From an uncultured Flavobacteriaceae bacterium (GTDB lineage: Bacteria > Bacteroidota > Bacteroidia > Flavobacteriales > Flavobacteriaceae), in NCBI GenBank assembly GCA_947500445.1, contig CANMSB010000001.1:310001-374000 (forward strand): a stretch of 64,000 nucleotides of DNA. The letters are read 5' to 3'. The translations under genes and the position numbers were made by a program. The notes beneath the pieces were generated by a model that was not told where the DNA came from, ran no database searches, and worked only from the letters and a program-made list of their open reading frames with translations. This document shows, one piece after another, positions 19,400 through 27,940 of this stretch. Positions within the stretch are counted from its first letter, which is position 1; every line of letters starts with the position of its first letter.

Positions 19400-20674
19400 A
19401 TGCAACGCGACAATCAGATTTTTGACCTTATCACCGCAGAAGAGGCCCGACAGATACACGGAATAGAGCTCATTGCTTCTGAAAATTTTACCAGTCCCCA
19501 AGTAATGGAAGCCGCCGGTTCGGTACTTACCAATAAGTACGCGGAAGGGTATCCTGGAAAGCGGTATTATGGAGGATGTGAGATTGTCGATCAAGTTGAA
19601 CAGATCGCGATCGATCGTGCAAAAGAGCTTTTTGGTGCGGAGTATGCAAATGTTCAGCCGCATTCGGGATCTCAGGCCAATGCCTCGGTATATCATGCCT
19701 GTCTAAAGCCCGGTGATACCATTTTGGGTTTTGATCTGTCGCACGGTGGGCATTTGACACATGGTTCCCCGGTGAATTTTTCGGGTCGACTTTACAATCC
19801 GGTGTTTTATGGTGTTGAAAAGGAGACCGGTGTTTTGAACTATGATGTGATACAGGAAATTGCCGAACGTGAGCAACCCAAGATGATCATTGCCGGTGCC
19901 TCGGCCTACTCCCGAGACATCGACTTTGAACGTTTCCGGAAAATTGCCGATAGTGTAGGGGCCCTGTTGTTAGCTGATATTTCTCACCCATCGGGTTTGA
20001 TCGCCAAGGGGATATTGAACGATCCCGTGCCGCATTGCCATATTGTGACCACCACCACCCACAAAACCTTACGCGGACCTCGGGGCGGACTTATTTTAAT
20101 GGGTAAAGATTTTGATAACCCTTTTGGTATTACCCTAAAGAACGGAAAACTGCGTAAAATGTCGGCATTATTGAACCTTGCCGTTTTTCCCGGAAATCAA
20201 GGCGGACCGTTGGAACACATTATAGCGGCTAAGGCCATTGCCTTTGGAGAAGCACTTTCCGACGACTTTTTGCAGTACATGATCCAGGTGAAGAAAAATG
20301 CGGCCGCCATGGCCAAGGCGTTCGTTGAAAGGGACTATCATATTATTTCGGGAGGAACCGATAACCATATGATGCTGATCGATCTGCGAAACAAGGATAT
20401 TTCCGGAAAGGAAGCCGAAGCGGCATTGGTTAAAGCCGATATTACCGCAAACAAGAATATGGTCCCTTTTGATGACAAATCTCCATTTGTAACCTCTGGA
20501 ATTCGTTTTGGAACACCCGCCATAACCACTCGTGGCCTACTGGAGGAGGATATGGGAACGATAGTAGCCCTTATCGATCGTGTTCTCGCAAACATTGACA
20601 ACGATACGGAAATCGCATCCGTAAAAGCGGAAGTGAACACCTTAATGAAAAATCGTCCGTTGTTCAACGGATAA
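19400..20674 (+). CDS. glyA: serine hydroxymethyltransferase
   Basis: GlyA (424 residues) converts serine and tetrahydrofolate to glycine and methylenetetrahydrofolate, supplying one-carbon units. The PLP-binding lysine is in [15 protein letters not shown] near 220; '[15 protein letters not shown]', '[11 protein letters not shown]' and SGTRFGT-like '[14 protein letters not shown]' are typical. Length and motifs are normal. It is a single-gene unit between divergent fahA and convergent downstream genes. Confidence 0.97.
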   Translation: MQRDNQIFDLITAEEARQIHGIELIASENFTSPQVMEAAGSVLTNKYAEGYPGKRYYGGCEIVDQVEQIAIDRAKELFGAEYANVQPHSGSQANASVYHACLKPGDTILGFDLSHGGHLTHGSPVNFSGRLYNPVFYGVEKETGVLNYDVIQEIAEREQPKMIIAGASAYSRDIDFERFRKIADSVGALLLADISHPSGLIAKGILNDPVPHCHIVTTTTHKTLRGPRGGLILMGKDFDNPFGITLKNGKLRKMSALLNLAVFPGNQGGPLEHIIAAKAIAFGEALSDDFLQYMIQVKKNAAAMAKAFVERDYHIISGGTDNHMMLIDLRNKDISGKEAEAALVKADITANKNMVPFDDKSPFVTSGIRFGTPAITTRGLLEEDMGTIVALIDRVLANIDNDTEIASVKAEVNTLMKNRPLFNG

Positions 20675-20857
20675 TGATTCATTAAAAAATAGTCAACGCT
20701 TATTTACCGTTTAACTGAGATTACAAATACGGGATACCTGATACTAATTTTTAGACTCATTCCAAGTTTGTGCCATGATATAATGGCTGGAAACACCTGC
20801 GACCTATCAAGGGATTATGGCACACTTATCCCAGAATGGAATACGGGCAATTATCGG

Positions 20858-21541
20858 TTACTCATTGAGCATATTTAGTTCGCCCGAAGAAATCGACTTG
20901 TTCCGCAAGGTGTAGATAAGGCCATCGTCTTCCTGGGAATAAAAATAAAGTCCCCAGTAATTGAAATAATCCTTTCGTTGCATTTTCCCTTTGGCCGCTT
21001 TCGCGGGAATTCGATTATCGGCAACAAAGGATTGTTCACCTTCTTCAAAGATCGGGATGAAAATTTCAAAGGGTATTTCCCTATTCCTGTTGGTCAGGTA
21101 TATAAAATGTGATGACAGCTTTGTTAAAATGGCATCCAGTTGTTTTGGAATACTGCCTTCATAAATCTTGTTTACGATAACGGTACTATCCGTAAAAACA
21201 AAGGACAGTTCTTCCACATCGATATGAAATTCGTTCTTGCTTTTTAGACCGCTCATCAATTTGTAGAACAAGGAGTCGCTAAAAATATGACTCCGGCTCT
21301 TTTTCCACTGTCCCCATATCCCTTCGTCAAGATGAATGAGGCCCTCGATAAGGTTGTAATTACAGTTCAGTTCGATTACCAATTTGGCCGAACGCATGTC
21401 GGTCGCGCTGTTTCGAATAATTACTTCTGAAAAGAACAGTTTTTCCAATTCTTTTTTGAAAAACGATAGCCCATTAATATCACTATCCTTAAGTATAGCG
21501 ATAGGGGGTCTGTTTTTGAAGTTGTCTAGGTGTAAAGGCAT
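20858..21541 (-). CDS. hypothetical protein
   Basis: I do not recognise this protein of 227 residues (ATG 21541, MPLHLDNFKN; a GTG 24 bases upstream would add 8). It has no signal peptide or membrane segment and mixes alpha and beta segments, with several hydrophobic strands such as IHLDEGIWGQW and FEIFIPIF. It is the last gene of the minus-strand signalling block, downstream of the LuxR-type regulator but separated from it by two hairpins that probably end that transcript. Whether it belongs to the same system is unclear. Confidence 0.6.
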   Translation of the reverse strand: MPLHLDNFKNRPPIAILKDSDINGLSFFKKELEKLFFSEVIIRNSATDMRSAKLVIELNCNYNLIEGLIHLDEGIWGQWKKSRSHIFSDSLFYKLMSGLKSKNEFHIDVEELSFVFTDSTVIVNKIYEGSIPKQLDAILTKLSSHFIYLTNRNREIPFEIFIPIFEEGEQSFVADNRIPAKAAKGKMQRKDYFNYWGLYFYSQEDDGLIYTLRNKSISSGELNMLNE

Positions 21542-21607
21542 ACTACAATGGAGCTTAGGTTTCACTAGCGACCAAAGTTAGCCGTTAATTGGTTTGCCCG
21601 ATTATAG

Positions 21608-21633
21608 AAAAACCTTAGAAAAATTAGGTTTTT
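21608..21633 (-). terminator. terminator after the response regulator gene
   Basis: AAAAACCT (21608-21615) and AGGTTTTT (21626-21633) form an 8-bp stem with T-rich flanks, readable on both strands. A second perfect 9-bp hairpin, TTCATCTAA/TTAGATGAA (21651-21659 and 21665-21673), lies just before and overlaps the stop codon of the regulator. Confidence 0.65.
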
Positions 21634-21664
21634 AGGGGTATTGCGTGCATTTCATCTAATTTTT

Positions 21665-22336
21665 TTAGATGAACCCCCTAACCCTTGCCTCTTCGATCAA
21701 GGCGAGGTCATTTTTGTCCTGTACACCAAAGTTGTGTTTTAGGGCCCTCTTTCGGTTGTCGATGGTCGCTTGGGAAAGCGGAATCACCGAGGTCATGTCC
21801 TTTGTTTTTGTGCCAATGGACAATTGATAGAGAATGGCTTGGTCGTGTTCGTCCACGCGAAAGGTTTGTGCAATATTCTTTCGAACGGCCACCAATGCCA
21901 GATGGGTGTAATAGGGAGGTGCGCTGACCACGGTCTTTACCATATCGATCAAACTGAGCTCGTCGATTTCCGATTTTACCAAATAGCCGTCCGGATTTAC
22001 GGATTGACAAATACTGTTTATTCGAAAGCTATCGCTAAAGGACGACATGAACACCACCTTGCTCTCGGGAATGAGTTTACGGGCCAGTATGCCCAAATCT
22101 TGTCCTGTTCTAGGGTCTTTGGCTTCTGCCGGGAACAGTTGTATGTCCAATAATACAATATCATAACGATCGGTCCCCGCGGCCGCCTCAATTTTTTTCT
22201 CTCCTTCCAAATAGCCGTTCGCTACGTCTACACGAACCGTGTACTCCTCAAAAACAGCGTCTTCCAGAATATATTTATATCCCAAAGCTGTCATCTTATG
22301 GTCATCGACCGATAAAATTGTCACTACTCTATCCAT
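21665..22336 (-). CDS. LuxR-type response regulator
   Basis: This 223-residue regulator has a receiver domain (residues 1-130) with the acidic pair in VDDHK, the phospho-acceptor aspartate in DIVLLDIQLF and the conserved lysine in GYLVKSE. A 12-residue loop (AEAKDPRTGQDLG) after the phospho-site is unusual. The C-terminal helix-turn-helix (LSQATIDNRKRALKHNFGV) is of the LuxR/GerE type. It lies 233 bases after the histidine kinase on the same strand and is its likely partner. It ends at two hairpins. Confidence 0.85.
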   Translation of the reverse strand: MDRVVTILSVDDHKMTALGYKYILEDAVFEEYTVRVDVANGYLEGEKKIEAAAGTDRYDIVLLDIQLFPAEAKDPRTGQDLGILARKLIPESKVVFMSSFSDSFRINSICQSVNPDGYLVKSEIDELSLIDMVKTVVSAPPYYTHLALVAVRKNIAQTFRVDEHDQAILYQLSIGTKTKDMTSVIPLSQATIDNRKRALKHNFGVQDKNDLALIEEARVRGFI

Positions 22337-22441
22337 TACTCCTTATTATTTTTTATGATTCACCCCAGCGACTTACACTGGAGTCTTTTTCCAAATAAAA
22401 GATTTTTTCAGGGTTTATCCTATCATCACATCCCAGCGTTC

Positions 22442-22462
22442 AAGCTACTTAAAAAGTAGCTT
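22442..22462. repeat. perfect inverted repeat between kinase and regulator genes
   Basis: AAGCTACTT, AAA, AAGTAGCTT is a 9-bp palindrome with a 3-base centre, in the 233-base gap between the kinase end and the regulator start. It lacks a T tract, so it is not a standard terminator and could be an operator or a processing signal. Confidence 0.5.
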
Positions 22463-22569
22463 AATTAAGCCAAAATCCTACTTTTTTTGTTTAAAAGCAA
22501 GAGTAGAAAGTGATTTATTGTCTTTTTAAGTTTTGATGGTGGGTCGCATTCCGGATAAACGAGGGTCCT

Positions 22570-24621
22570 TTATATCTGATTTTGGACCAATTGTAGGGAC
22601 GCTATGGGAATCAAGAACGTAACGGTGGTGCCTTTACCGGGGGCACTTTCAATGTCAAACTCACCATTTATCTTGGCTATTCTCGAGGCAATGTTGCGCA
22701 TTCCTATTCCTTTTCTCCCTTTTTTGATTGTGAAGCCCTTACCGTCATCGATCAAACTTACCCGCAATAGCGTTTCCTTTTCCAAATGAAACACCAATTT
22801 AAGCTGATTGGCCGCTGCGTGCTTTACGCAGTTTTGAATGCTTTCCTGTACCATGCGATACAGGTTAACTTTTACGGCGCTTCCCAAATTGTCCCATTGT
22901 AGGGAGTCGTCATACTCAAAGGAATAATCGAGTTTGGCACTTTCCTTTACATTAGCTAAAAGATCCTCGATCGTTTTGATAAAGTTGTGTATTTTCTGGT
23001 AGGCCGCATGGCTAAGTTCGTGGGAAATGGCCCTTACTTCTTCTTGGATATCCTGTAGTTCTTTTATCGCCTCGGAACGTTGGTCGATTGCCTCAGGGGT
23101 CGTTCGTTTATTGAGCCCTAGCAATAACATTCGCACCCCTTGTAACCGTCCTTGGACACCGTCATGCAGTTCCTCTGAAATGCGTTTTTGGGCAATTTTT
23201 TTGCCTTCCTCCACTTTTTGGCTTTGATCGGAAAGGAGGTTGAATATTTTTTCGTTGTTTTCCTGCTGTTCTTTTTGGAAGCGCAGTTTTTGGTTTTTCG
23301 CGCGTTGATCAAAAAATAGGAATGCGGCCAACGCCAATAGAACAACCACCACGGCAATTCCGATCCATAACCTTTTTTGTTGCGCTAAAAGGCGGTTTTG
23401 TTCTATGGTTTCGTTGGTTTCAAAACGGATCCGCGCAAATTTGTTTCTGGTTTTTCGTTCTTCCTGTTGAAGGCTATCGTTCAGCGCAATATACTCCAAA
23501 GTATGCTGGACCCCATTTTCGGAATCTACCGCCCCCAATAGCAAAAGCGTTTCCAAAACCCGGTCGTTGTCATTGCCTTGTCTTGCCACCTTTTTAGCCG
23601 TGGTGCCATGACTTAGAGCACGTATGGTATCTTTTTGTTGAAGGTAGAACTCAGCTAAATGAAAATGGGAGCTTGCAATCCCCGTCAAATCATTGAGATC
23701 GGTTCTAATGCGAAGTGTTTCCATCAAATCATCTTCCACTCCTTCAGTCTCGCCTAGGAGGTATTTGGCTTGAACCAAGTTTATAAGAGCTAGACAATAG
23801 GCAAGAGGTGCTTCATTCTTAAGATTTTCATTTTCAGCTAACATTTTTTGAAACCATGCTTTGGTTTTTAGCAATTTGTTTTGGTCTGAAAAAATGACAC
23901 CTATATTATTTTGGACGGTTAGCTGTTTACTTTTAAAGGTTGGTAAATTCTTTCCATGCTCTAGCGCTTTGTTGAAATAATTGATAGCATTATCGTACTC
24001 TTTAAGTGATGTACTGATTAGCCCTAAGATGTTATAAGAGAGATAGAGCTGTCGATTCTTTTTCAAAGGCTTTAAAATTTCTATTGACCTAATAAGGTTA
24101 ATTTCGGCACCAGTATAATCCTTTATCATATTTTGGATATAACCCATGTTGTAGTACATGCGTCCGGAATGAAAATCATTTCCAATTCTTTCGTAAAGTT
24201 TTTGCGCTTTGGCATAATGATAATAGGAACTATCGGCTAAACCGGTATTCCGGAAAAAGGTGGCTAAATCCCAATGCGATTCGGCCAGACGGTTGCTATC
24301 TTTGAGTTGTATCCCTAGCTCTTTTGAAAGCTGATTTGTTTTTCTGAAATTTAAGGAATCTTTTAGCTTTAAATATGCCAATGAAAGTTGAGAAAAGTAC
24401 TTGCTTTGAAGCGTGTCTATGTCAAGGGCCTTAGCTTGGTTGAAGATTGTTTGCAATTGTTTCCGGTATTCCGTATCCGAAACATTGGGTTTTCTTTTGA
24501 CCTCCGACTCTATATCGTTGAAGGTAGTACCATTTTCCGTTTTACTTTTTTTACAGGCCGTAAACAACGATAAGGTACTCGTTAGAAGGAAGAAAACTAC
24601 GAATCGTTGGCTCAATGTCAT
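22570..24621 (-). CDS. lipoprotein-like TPR histidine kinase
   Basis: This 683-residue two-component sensor starts with a lipoprotein-type signal (LFTACKKS, cysteine near 23). Residues 50-400 are tetratricopeptide repeats (YNMGYIQNMIKDYTGAEINL and similar), likely in the periplasm. One membrane segment (LWIGIAVVVVLLALAAFLFF, about 422-441) leads to the cytoplasmic kinase. The dimerisation/phospho-histidine motif RISEELHDGVQGRLQG and the HATPase motifs DDGKGF and KGIGMRNI are of the NarL/DesK class, matching the LuxR-type regulator downstream. Lipid anchoring plus a membrane segment is unusual. What it senses is unknown. Confidence 0.88.
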   Translation of the reverse strand: MTLSQRFVVFFLLTSTLSLFTACKKSKTENGTTFNDIESEVKRKPNVSDTEYRKQLQTIFNQAKALDIDTLQSKYFSQLSLAYLKLKDSLNFRKTNQLSKELGIQLKDSNRLAESHWDLATFFRNTGLADSSYYHYAKAQKLYERIGNDFHSGRMYYNMGYIQNMIKDYTGAEINLIRSIEILKPLKKNRQLYLSYNILGLISTSLKEYDNAINYFNKALEHGKNLPTFKSKQLTVQNNIGVIFSDQNKLLKTKAWFQKMLAENENLKNEAPLAYCLALINLVQAKYLLGETEGVEDDLMETLRIRTDLNDLTGIASSHFHLAEFYLQQKDTIRALSHGTTAKKVARQGNDNDRVLETLLLLGAVDSENGVQHTLEYIALNDSLQQEERKTRNKFARIRFETNETIEQNRLLAQQKRLWIGIAVVVVLLALAAFLFFDQRAKNQKLRFQKEQQENNEKIFNLLSDQSQKVEEGKKIAQKRISEELHDGVQGRLQGVRMLLLGLNKRTTPEAIDQRSEAIKELQDIQEEVRAISHELSHAAYQKIHNFIKTIEDLLANVKESAKLDYSFEYDDSLQWDNLGSAVKVNLYRMVQESIQNCVKHAAANQLKLVFHLEKETLLRVSLIDDGKGFTIKKGRKGIGMRNIASRIAKINGEFDIESAPGKGTTVTFLIPIASLQLVQNQI

Positions 24622-24625
24622 CTAA

Positions 24626-24633
24626 CGAAGATA
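24626..24633 (-). promoter_or_regulatory. possible -7 box of the kinase gene
   Basis: The minus strand reads TATCTTCG, one base off the TAnnTTTG consensus, followed after four bases by the ATG of the kinase. If used, the mRNA would have almost no leader. It overlaps the terminator stem of the upstream gene. Confidence 0.3.
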
Positions 24634-24667
24634 AAAAAAAGCCCCAACATCTGTTGAGGCCTTTTTT
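24631..24667 (-). terminator. terminator after the small lipoprotein gene
   Basis: GCCCCAACA and TGTTGAGGC make a 9-bp stem (one mismatch), flanked by A and T runs. On the minus strand it is followed by a T tract, so it ends the transcript of the 52-residue lipoprotein just before the kinase start codon. Confidence 0.75.
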
Positions 24668-24676
24668 AAGATATTT

Positions 24677-24835
24677 CTAATTTCCCGATCCTCGGTCATC
24701 AGTTTCATCTGGATCACCATCGTTTGCTTGTACGTTTTCATAAAGTGCTTGGGTCTCATCGGTACTATCCTGTTCGCAAGAATAAAATCCTACACTGGTC
24801 AACAATACTGCGGCAATCAAAATCACTTTTTTCAT
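24677..24835 (-). CDS. 52-residue small lipoprotein
   Basis: The minus strand has an ATG at 24835 and reads MKKVILIAAVLLTSVGFYSCEQ, a good lipoprotein signal with the cysteine near 20, then a short, very acidic tail rich in D, E, N and G ending DDRGSGN and TAG. The mature peptide would have about 32 residues. It is missed by length cut-offs but has a proper signal, codon structure and its own terminator. It sits between the LytTR regulator gene (137 bases upstream) and the TPR kinase gene (55 bases downstream), which suggests a link with this sensing system. No known family was recognised. Confidence 0.7.
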   Translation of the reverse strand: MKKVILIAAVLLTSVGFYSCEQDSTDETQALYENVQANDGDPDETDDRGSGN

Positions 24836-24971
24836 AATAGTAGTTTTTAGTAGTTCGTTTTATTTTCAAGACTAAAGTAGAACAGAACCAGCTCGTAGGA
24901 GCACGATTAAAAGTGTGCGGGGTAAACTCATCATTTATAAGAGAATTCTTCTTAATTTTATTAGGATTGTA

Positions 24972-25706
24972 CTAATTTGAGGCGGAAATGCTGTTTTTTG
25001 AGAGGATTTTTTTGAGGCCATCCACGTTTTCTTTGTAGGTTTTTGAAAACGGGAGTTGCAATTTTTGCCCTTTTAAACTACATATTGCCTTTCCGTAATT
25101 GATTCGTGCAACATGTTTGGTATTGAGAATATAACTCTGGTGTACCCTAACGAAACTTTTTGGTAATTGTTGTTCAAAGCTCTTTAAGGTTTTGTACGTA
25201 TTTATTCTGGACCCGTCGGTCATTATAAAATCCGTGGCATTGTTGTCCGCCTGCAGGTAAAGGATATCGTTGGTATCCACATAATGATAGTCGCGGTAGG
25301 ACTGTAAACAAAGTGTATGGGGCGTTTTGTCCTCTTTTGGTGATCGCAATTTTAGTTTTAGCAGGGATTTGCGAATATCCAATTCGCTGTAGGGAAGCAA
25401 CCAATAATCGAAAAAATTACATTTTATGGCCTGGTATGCGTGATTCTTGGTTTTTGAGAGCCCGATGACCAGTGGCATATCCTTAACATATTGGTGCAGT
25501 TCCATGACCATTTGGAAACACTCTTCCGCAGATTTGTTCAAGTTAACGAAAACCAGATCGGGAAGCAGTTTAAGAATGTTGTTCAATCCTTCTCCACTAG
25601 TTTTACTAAGCCCCAAAAAATCAAAATCTTCGTGCTCATCCAAATAGTGCATAAGCTGCAGATTTGATGTAGCATCCGAATCGATAATGATATACTTGTA
25701 ATCCAT
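24972..25706 (-). CDS. LytTR regulator with degenerate receiver domain
   Basis: The start is placed at ATG 25706 (MDYKYIIIDSDA, 244 residues) rather than the TTG 12 bases upstream. The N-terminal 120 residues have the fold pattern of a receiver, but the usual phospho-acceptor position in LLPDLVFVNLNK is asparagine, the acidic pair is reduced (IIDSD), and the switch lysine is missing (YWLLPYS). The C-terminal LytTR DNA-binding domain (YHYVDTNDILYLQADNN, FVRVHQSYILNTKHV) is complete. It may therefore work without phosphorylation. It is the first gene of the signalling block. Confidence 0.85.
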   Translation of the reverse strand: MDYKYIIIDSDATSNLQLMHYLDEHEDFDFLGLSKTSGEGLNNILKLLPDLVFVNLNKSAEECFQMVMELHQYVKDMPLVIGLSKTKNHAYQAIKCNFFDYWLLPYSELDIRKSLLKLKLRSPKEDKTPHTLCLQSYRDYHYVDTNDILYLQADNNATDFIMTDGSRINTYKTLKSFEQQLPKSFVRVHQSYILNTKHVARINYGKAICSLKGQKLQLPFSKTYKENVDGLKKILSKNSISASN

Positions 25707-25818
25707 TTCTGGTGCCAATTATGATACTGCAAATTAGCGATAGTGGTCGAGAGTGGATTAGAGAATAACCTTAGAAAAACTATAGTTTTTTTTGCTAACC
25801 CCTTGAAAACAAGCTATT

Positions 25819-25838
25819 TTGACAGAAAAATCTGTCAA
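25819..25838. promoter_or_regulatory. perfect palindrome upstream of the LytTR gene
   Basis: TTGACAGA, AAAA, TCTGTCAA is an 8-bp inverted repeat 113 bases before the LytTR regulator start, in the 233-base gap between it and the beta-helix gene. It could be an operator for autoregulation; an AAAAACTATAGTTTTT palindrome is nearby (about 25775-25790). Confidence 0.4.
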
Positions 25839-25939
25839 TTTAACAAATTTTAACATTTGGGCGTTTAGCACTTTTTGGATTTTAACAAAAAAGGATTTAT
25901 AAAGCTGGTATTCTCGAAACGGGAGTTATTGATGCTTCC

Positions 25940-27529
25940 CTACGGAATTGGAACAAACTGGAAAGCGCCTAGGTCCGGAGCGGTGGTACGATCGATTCCC
26001 AAAATATCAAAAGGAACGATAAGGGCGGCACTGGTACTTCCTATGCCTATGATCGGGGCATTTTCCAATAATCGAAAATCATTTTGATCGGTACCCTTGT
26101 AAGGAATATTTTCATTCAGTAAAACGCTGTTGTATCGCGCGGTATTTTCAAAGTCATAGACCGGTAAGCCGGAAAGTTGGCCGGATATGTCATCGAATCG
26201 AATATAGGTATGGTCAAAAAGGAAATTGAAATCATTTTGTCCGTTATCTATCAAAGCAAGTTCCAAAAGACTGCTGCCATCAATAATACTGTTTTCAAAA
26301 GTGGCGTTCACCAAGTTCCCGGTAAACCGTTCTCCGGAGGCTAGCTCAATTTCATTATCGATCCGAAGGGCTTCGCCGCCCCGAAAGCCTCTGGACCAAT
26401 AGTTGGCAATTGTGGTATGGGTAAAGCGGTAATTTCCTCCTAAATTACAGTATACCGATATGTTCCCTGCGCTGCCGAATACCATATTTTCGGCAACAAT
26501 GGCGCTGTTCCTCGCCCAAAGGTTAACGCTGGATGCATTATACACCTTGGAGTTGCGCAGGGTCAGGGCAGGGGTGTCTCCCGTTGCACCGCTTTCCACC
26601 AGTAGGCCTACGGTCGCATTTTTAATGGTCAAATGGTCAATTTCGTTGTCCGTACTGCCATTGGCGATCCAAACCGTTCCCCATTGGCCCGGAGTATCGG
26701 CAAGTTCCGGTTCCAAACGATCTCCCTCGAAGATGACCTCATTTTCAAGCAACAAGGTATCCCTACTTATGGCACCGTTGACCTTTAAGGTAGCCCCATT
26801 CTGGACCCAAAGACCGGAGTTTTGATGAAAGTGTACCCGTGCACCCGCGTCTATTTCCAGGGTCTCATTTTCGGGTACTGCCGCATAACCGTAAATAACA
26901 TAGGGCTTTTCATTAGTGAAGTTCAGTTGGTCCGCCGCCAGTTCAACACCCTCGACCCGTAGTTGGTTGCCTTCCGCATCAAGCCCTAACAGAATGCTTT
27001 CCTTGGTACCGTCCGCATTGGTCCGGGGAAAAATAAAAACGGCATCTTGCACGAGTGTGACCAGGGATACCGTCTGCTCGTTTGGTCCGGTATCGAATAT
27101 AAGGTCATCGGTATACAAAAACGTAAGGGCATCGTTCTGGGAAATAGCAAAGGTCGTTTCTATAAAAATGAAAAGACTGTCCTTGGCAAGCAAGGGGATA
27201 TTTTGGAATTCTTTTCCGGCAGCACCGTCTACGTTGAGCCGGTATCCGCTTTCGGAACCTTGTGCCAATCGAATGTTAGGGATTTCAATATCATCATCCG
27301 ATCGATTATATACCTTTAGACTATAGGTACTGCTGCCGATGTTGTTGAACACGGTATCCAAAAATACGGTATCCGTTGAAAAGCCCAACCTTCCGTTACT
27401 CTGCACATATTCGAAATCTTTTCTACAGGAGCTCCAAAAACTGATCATCACCAGAAGCAACAACATTCCAATCCCCTGGAGAAAACTATGGGAACCGGAT
27501 CGTAAAAGGTAAAATATATTCTTTTTCAC
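25940..27529 (-). CDS. right-handed beta-helix lipoprotein
   Basis: This 529-residue protein starts at GTG 27529 (MKKNIFYLL) and has a lipoprotein signal ending WSSCRKD (cysteine near 35). After an Ig-like region (about 45-150), residues 210-460 show parallel beta-helix repeats: HFHQNSGLWVQNGATLKVNG, IDHLTIKNATVGLLVESG, LTLRNSKVYNASSVNLWA. The C-terminus ends with the DILGIDRTTAPDLGAFQ motif seen at the end of polysaccharide-associated beta-helix proteins. It is likely on the outer membrane; a carbohydrate role is possible but no catalytic site is evident. It follows the thioesterase gene at 7 bases. Confidence 0.8.
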   Translation of the reverse strand: MKKNIFYLLRSGSHSFLQGIGMLLLLVMISFWSSCRKDFEYVQSNGRLGFSTDTVFLDTVFNNIGSSTYSLKVYNRSDDDIEIPNIRLAQGSESGYRLNVDGAAGKEFQNIPLLAKDSLFIFIETTFAISQNDALTFLYTDDLIFDTGPNEQTVSLVTLVQDAVFIFPRTNADGTKESILLGLDAEGNQLRVEGVELAADQLNFTNEKPYVIYGYAAVPENETLEIDAGARVHFHQNSGLWVQNGATLKVNGAISRDTLLLENEVIFEGDRLEPELADTPGQWGTVWIANGSTDNEIDHLTIKNATVGLLVESGATGDTPALTLRNSKVYNASSVNLWARNSAIVAENMVFGSAGNISVYCNLGGNYRFTHTTIANYWSRGFRGGEALRIDNEIELASGERFTGNLVNATFENSIIDGSSLLELALIDNGQNDFNFLFDHTYIRFDDISGQLSGLPVYDFENTARYNSVLLNENIPYKGTDQNDFRLLENAPIIGIGSTSAALIVPFDILGIDRTTAPDLGAFQFVPIP

Positions 27530-27536
27530 TTACTGT

Positions 27537-27938
27537 TTATGTTTCTTGTTCATGAAATATGGACAAAATGGCCTTTGGTATTCGAATGGGCTTAAAATTG
27601 GTTGCTCCCAGCAAACACCATTGGCTTTTTGCACGCACCAAAAGCGTGCCCGTTCGAGTACAATAAAATTCGACGATCCGCATCGATTGCGCTCCTTTGC
27701 TTTCTGAAATATAGGTTTTTATCCGTAGCTCTTGGTCCTCCGTTGCGGCACCTTTATAGGAGATGTCGTGGTGGGTAACTACCCATACCATGTTTTTACG
27801 CATTTCGTCCCCGACCAGCAACTCCCAATGTGCTTTTGAAATATCCTGTATCCACTGTACGAACCGCACGTTATTTACGTGATTTAACTCGTCCAAGTCC
27901 TTTTTCGCGACTACAATTCTTTTTTCAAAAGTCGGCAT
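27537..27938 (-). CDS. acyl-CoA thioesterase, 4HBT hotdog family
   Basis: This 133-residue hotdog-fold protein has the pattern DLDELNHVNNVRFVQWIQDISKAHW near the N-terminus, where the aspartate/asparagine is the active site of YbgC/FadM-like 4-hydroxybenzoyl-CoA thioesterases, followed by VVTHHDISYKGAA. It probably hydrolyses an acyl-CoA; the substrate is unknown. It lies between the cyclotransferase gene (2 bases) and the beta-helix gene (7 bases), so the three are one operon. Confidence 0.85.
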   Translation of the reverse strand: MPTFEKRIVVAKKDLDELNHVNNVRFVQWIQDISKAHWELLVGDEMRKNMVWVVTHHDISYKGAATEDQELRIKTYISESKGAQSMRIVEFYCTRTGTLLVRAKSQWCLLGATNFKPIRIPKAILSIFHEQET

Positions 27939-27940
27939 CC

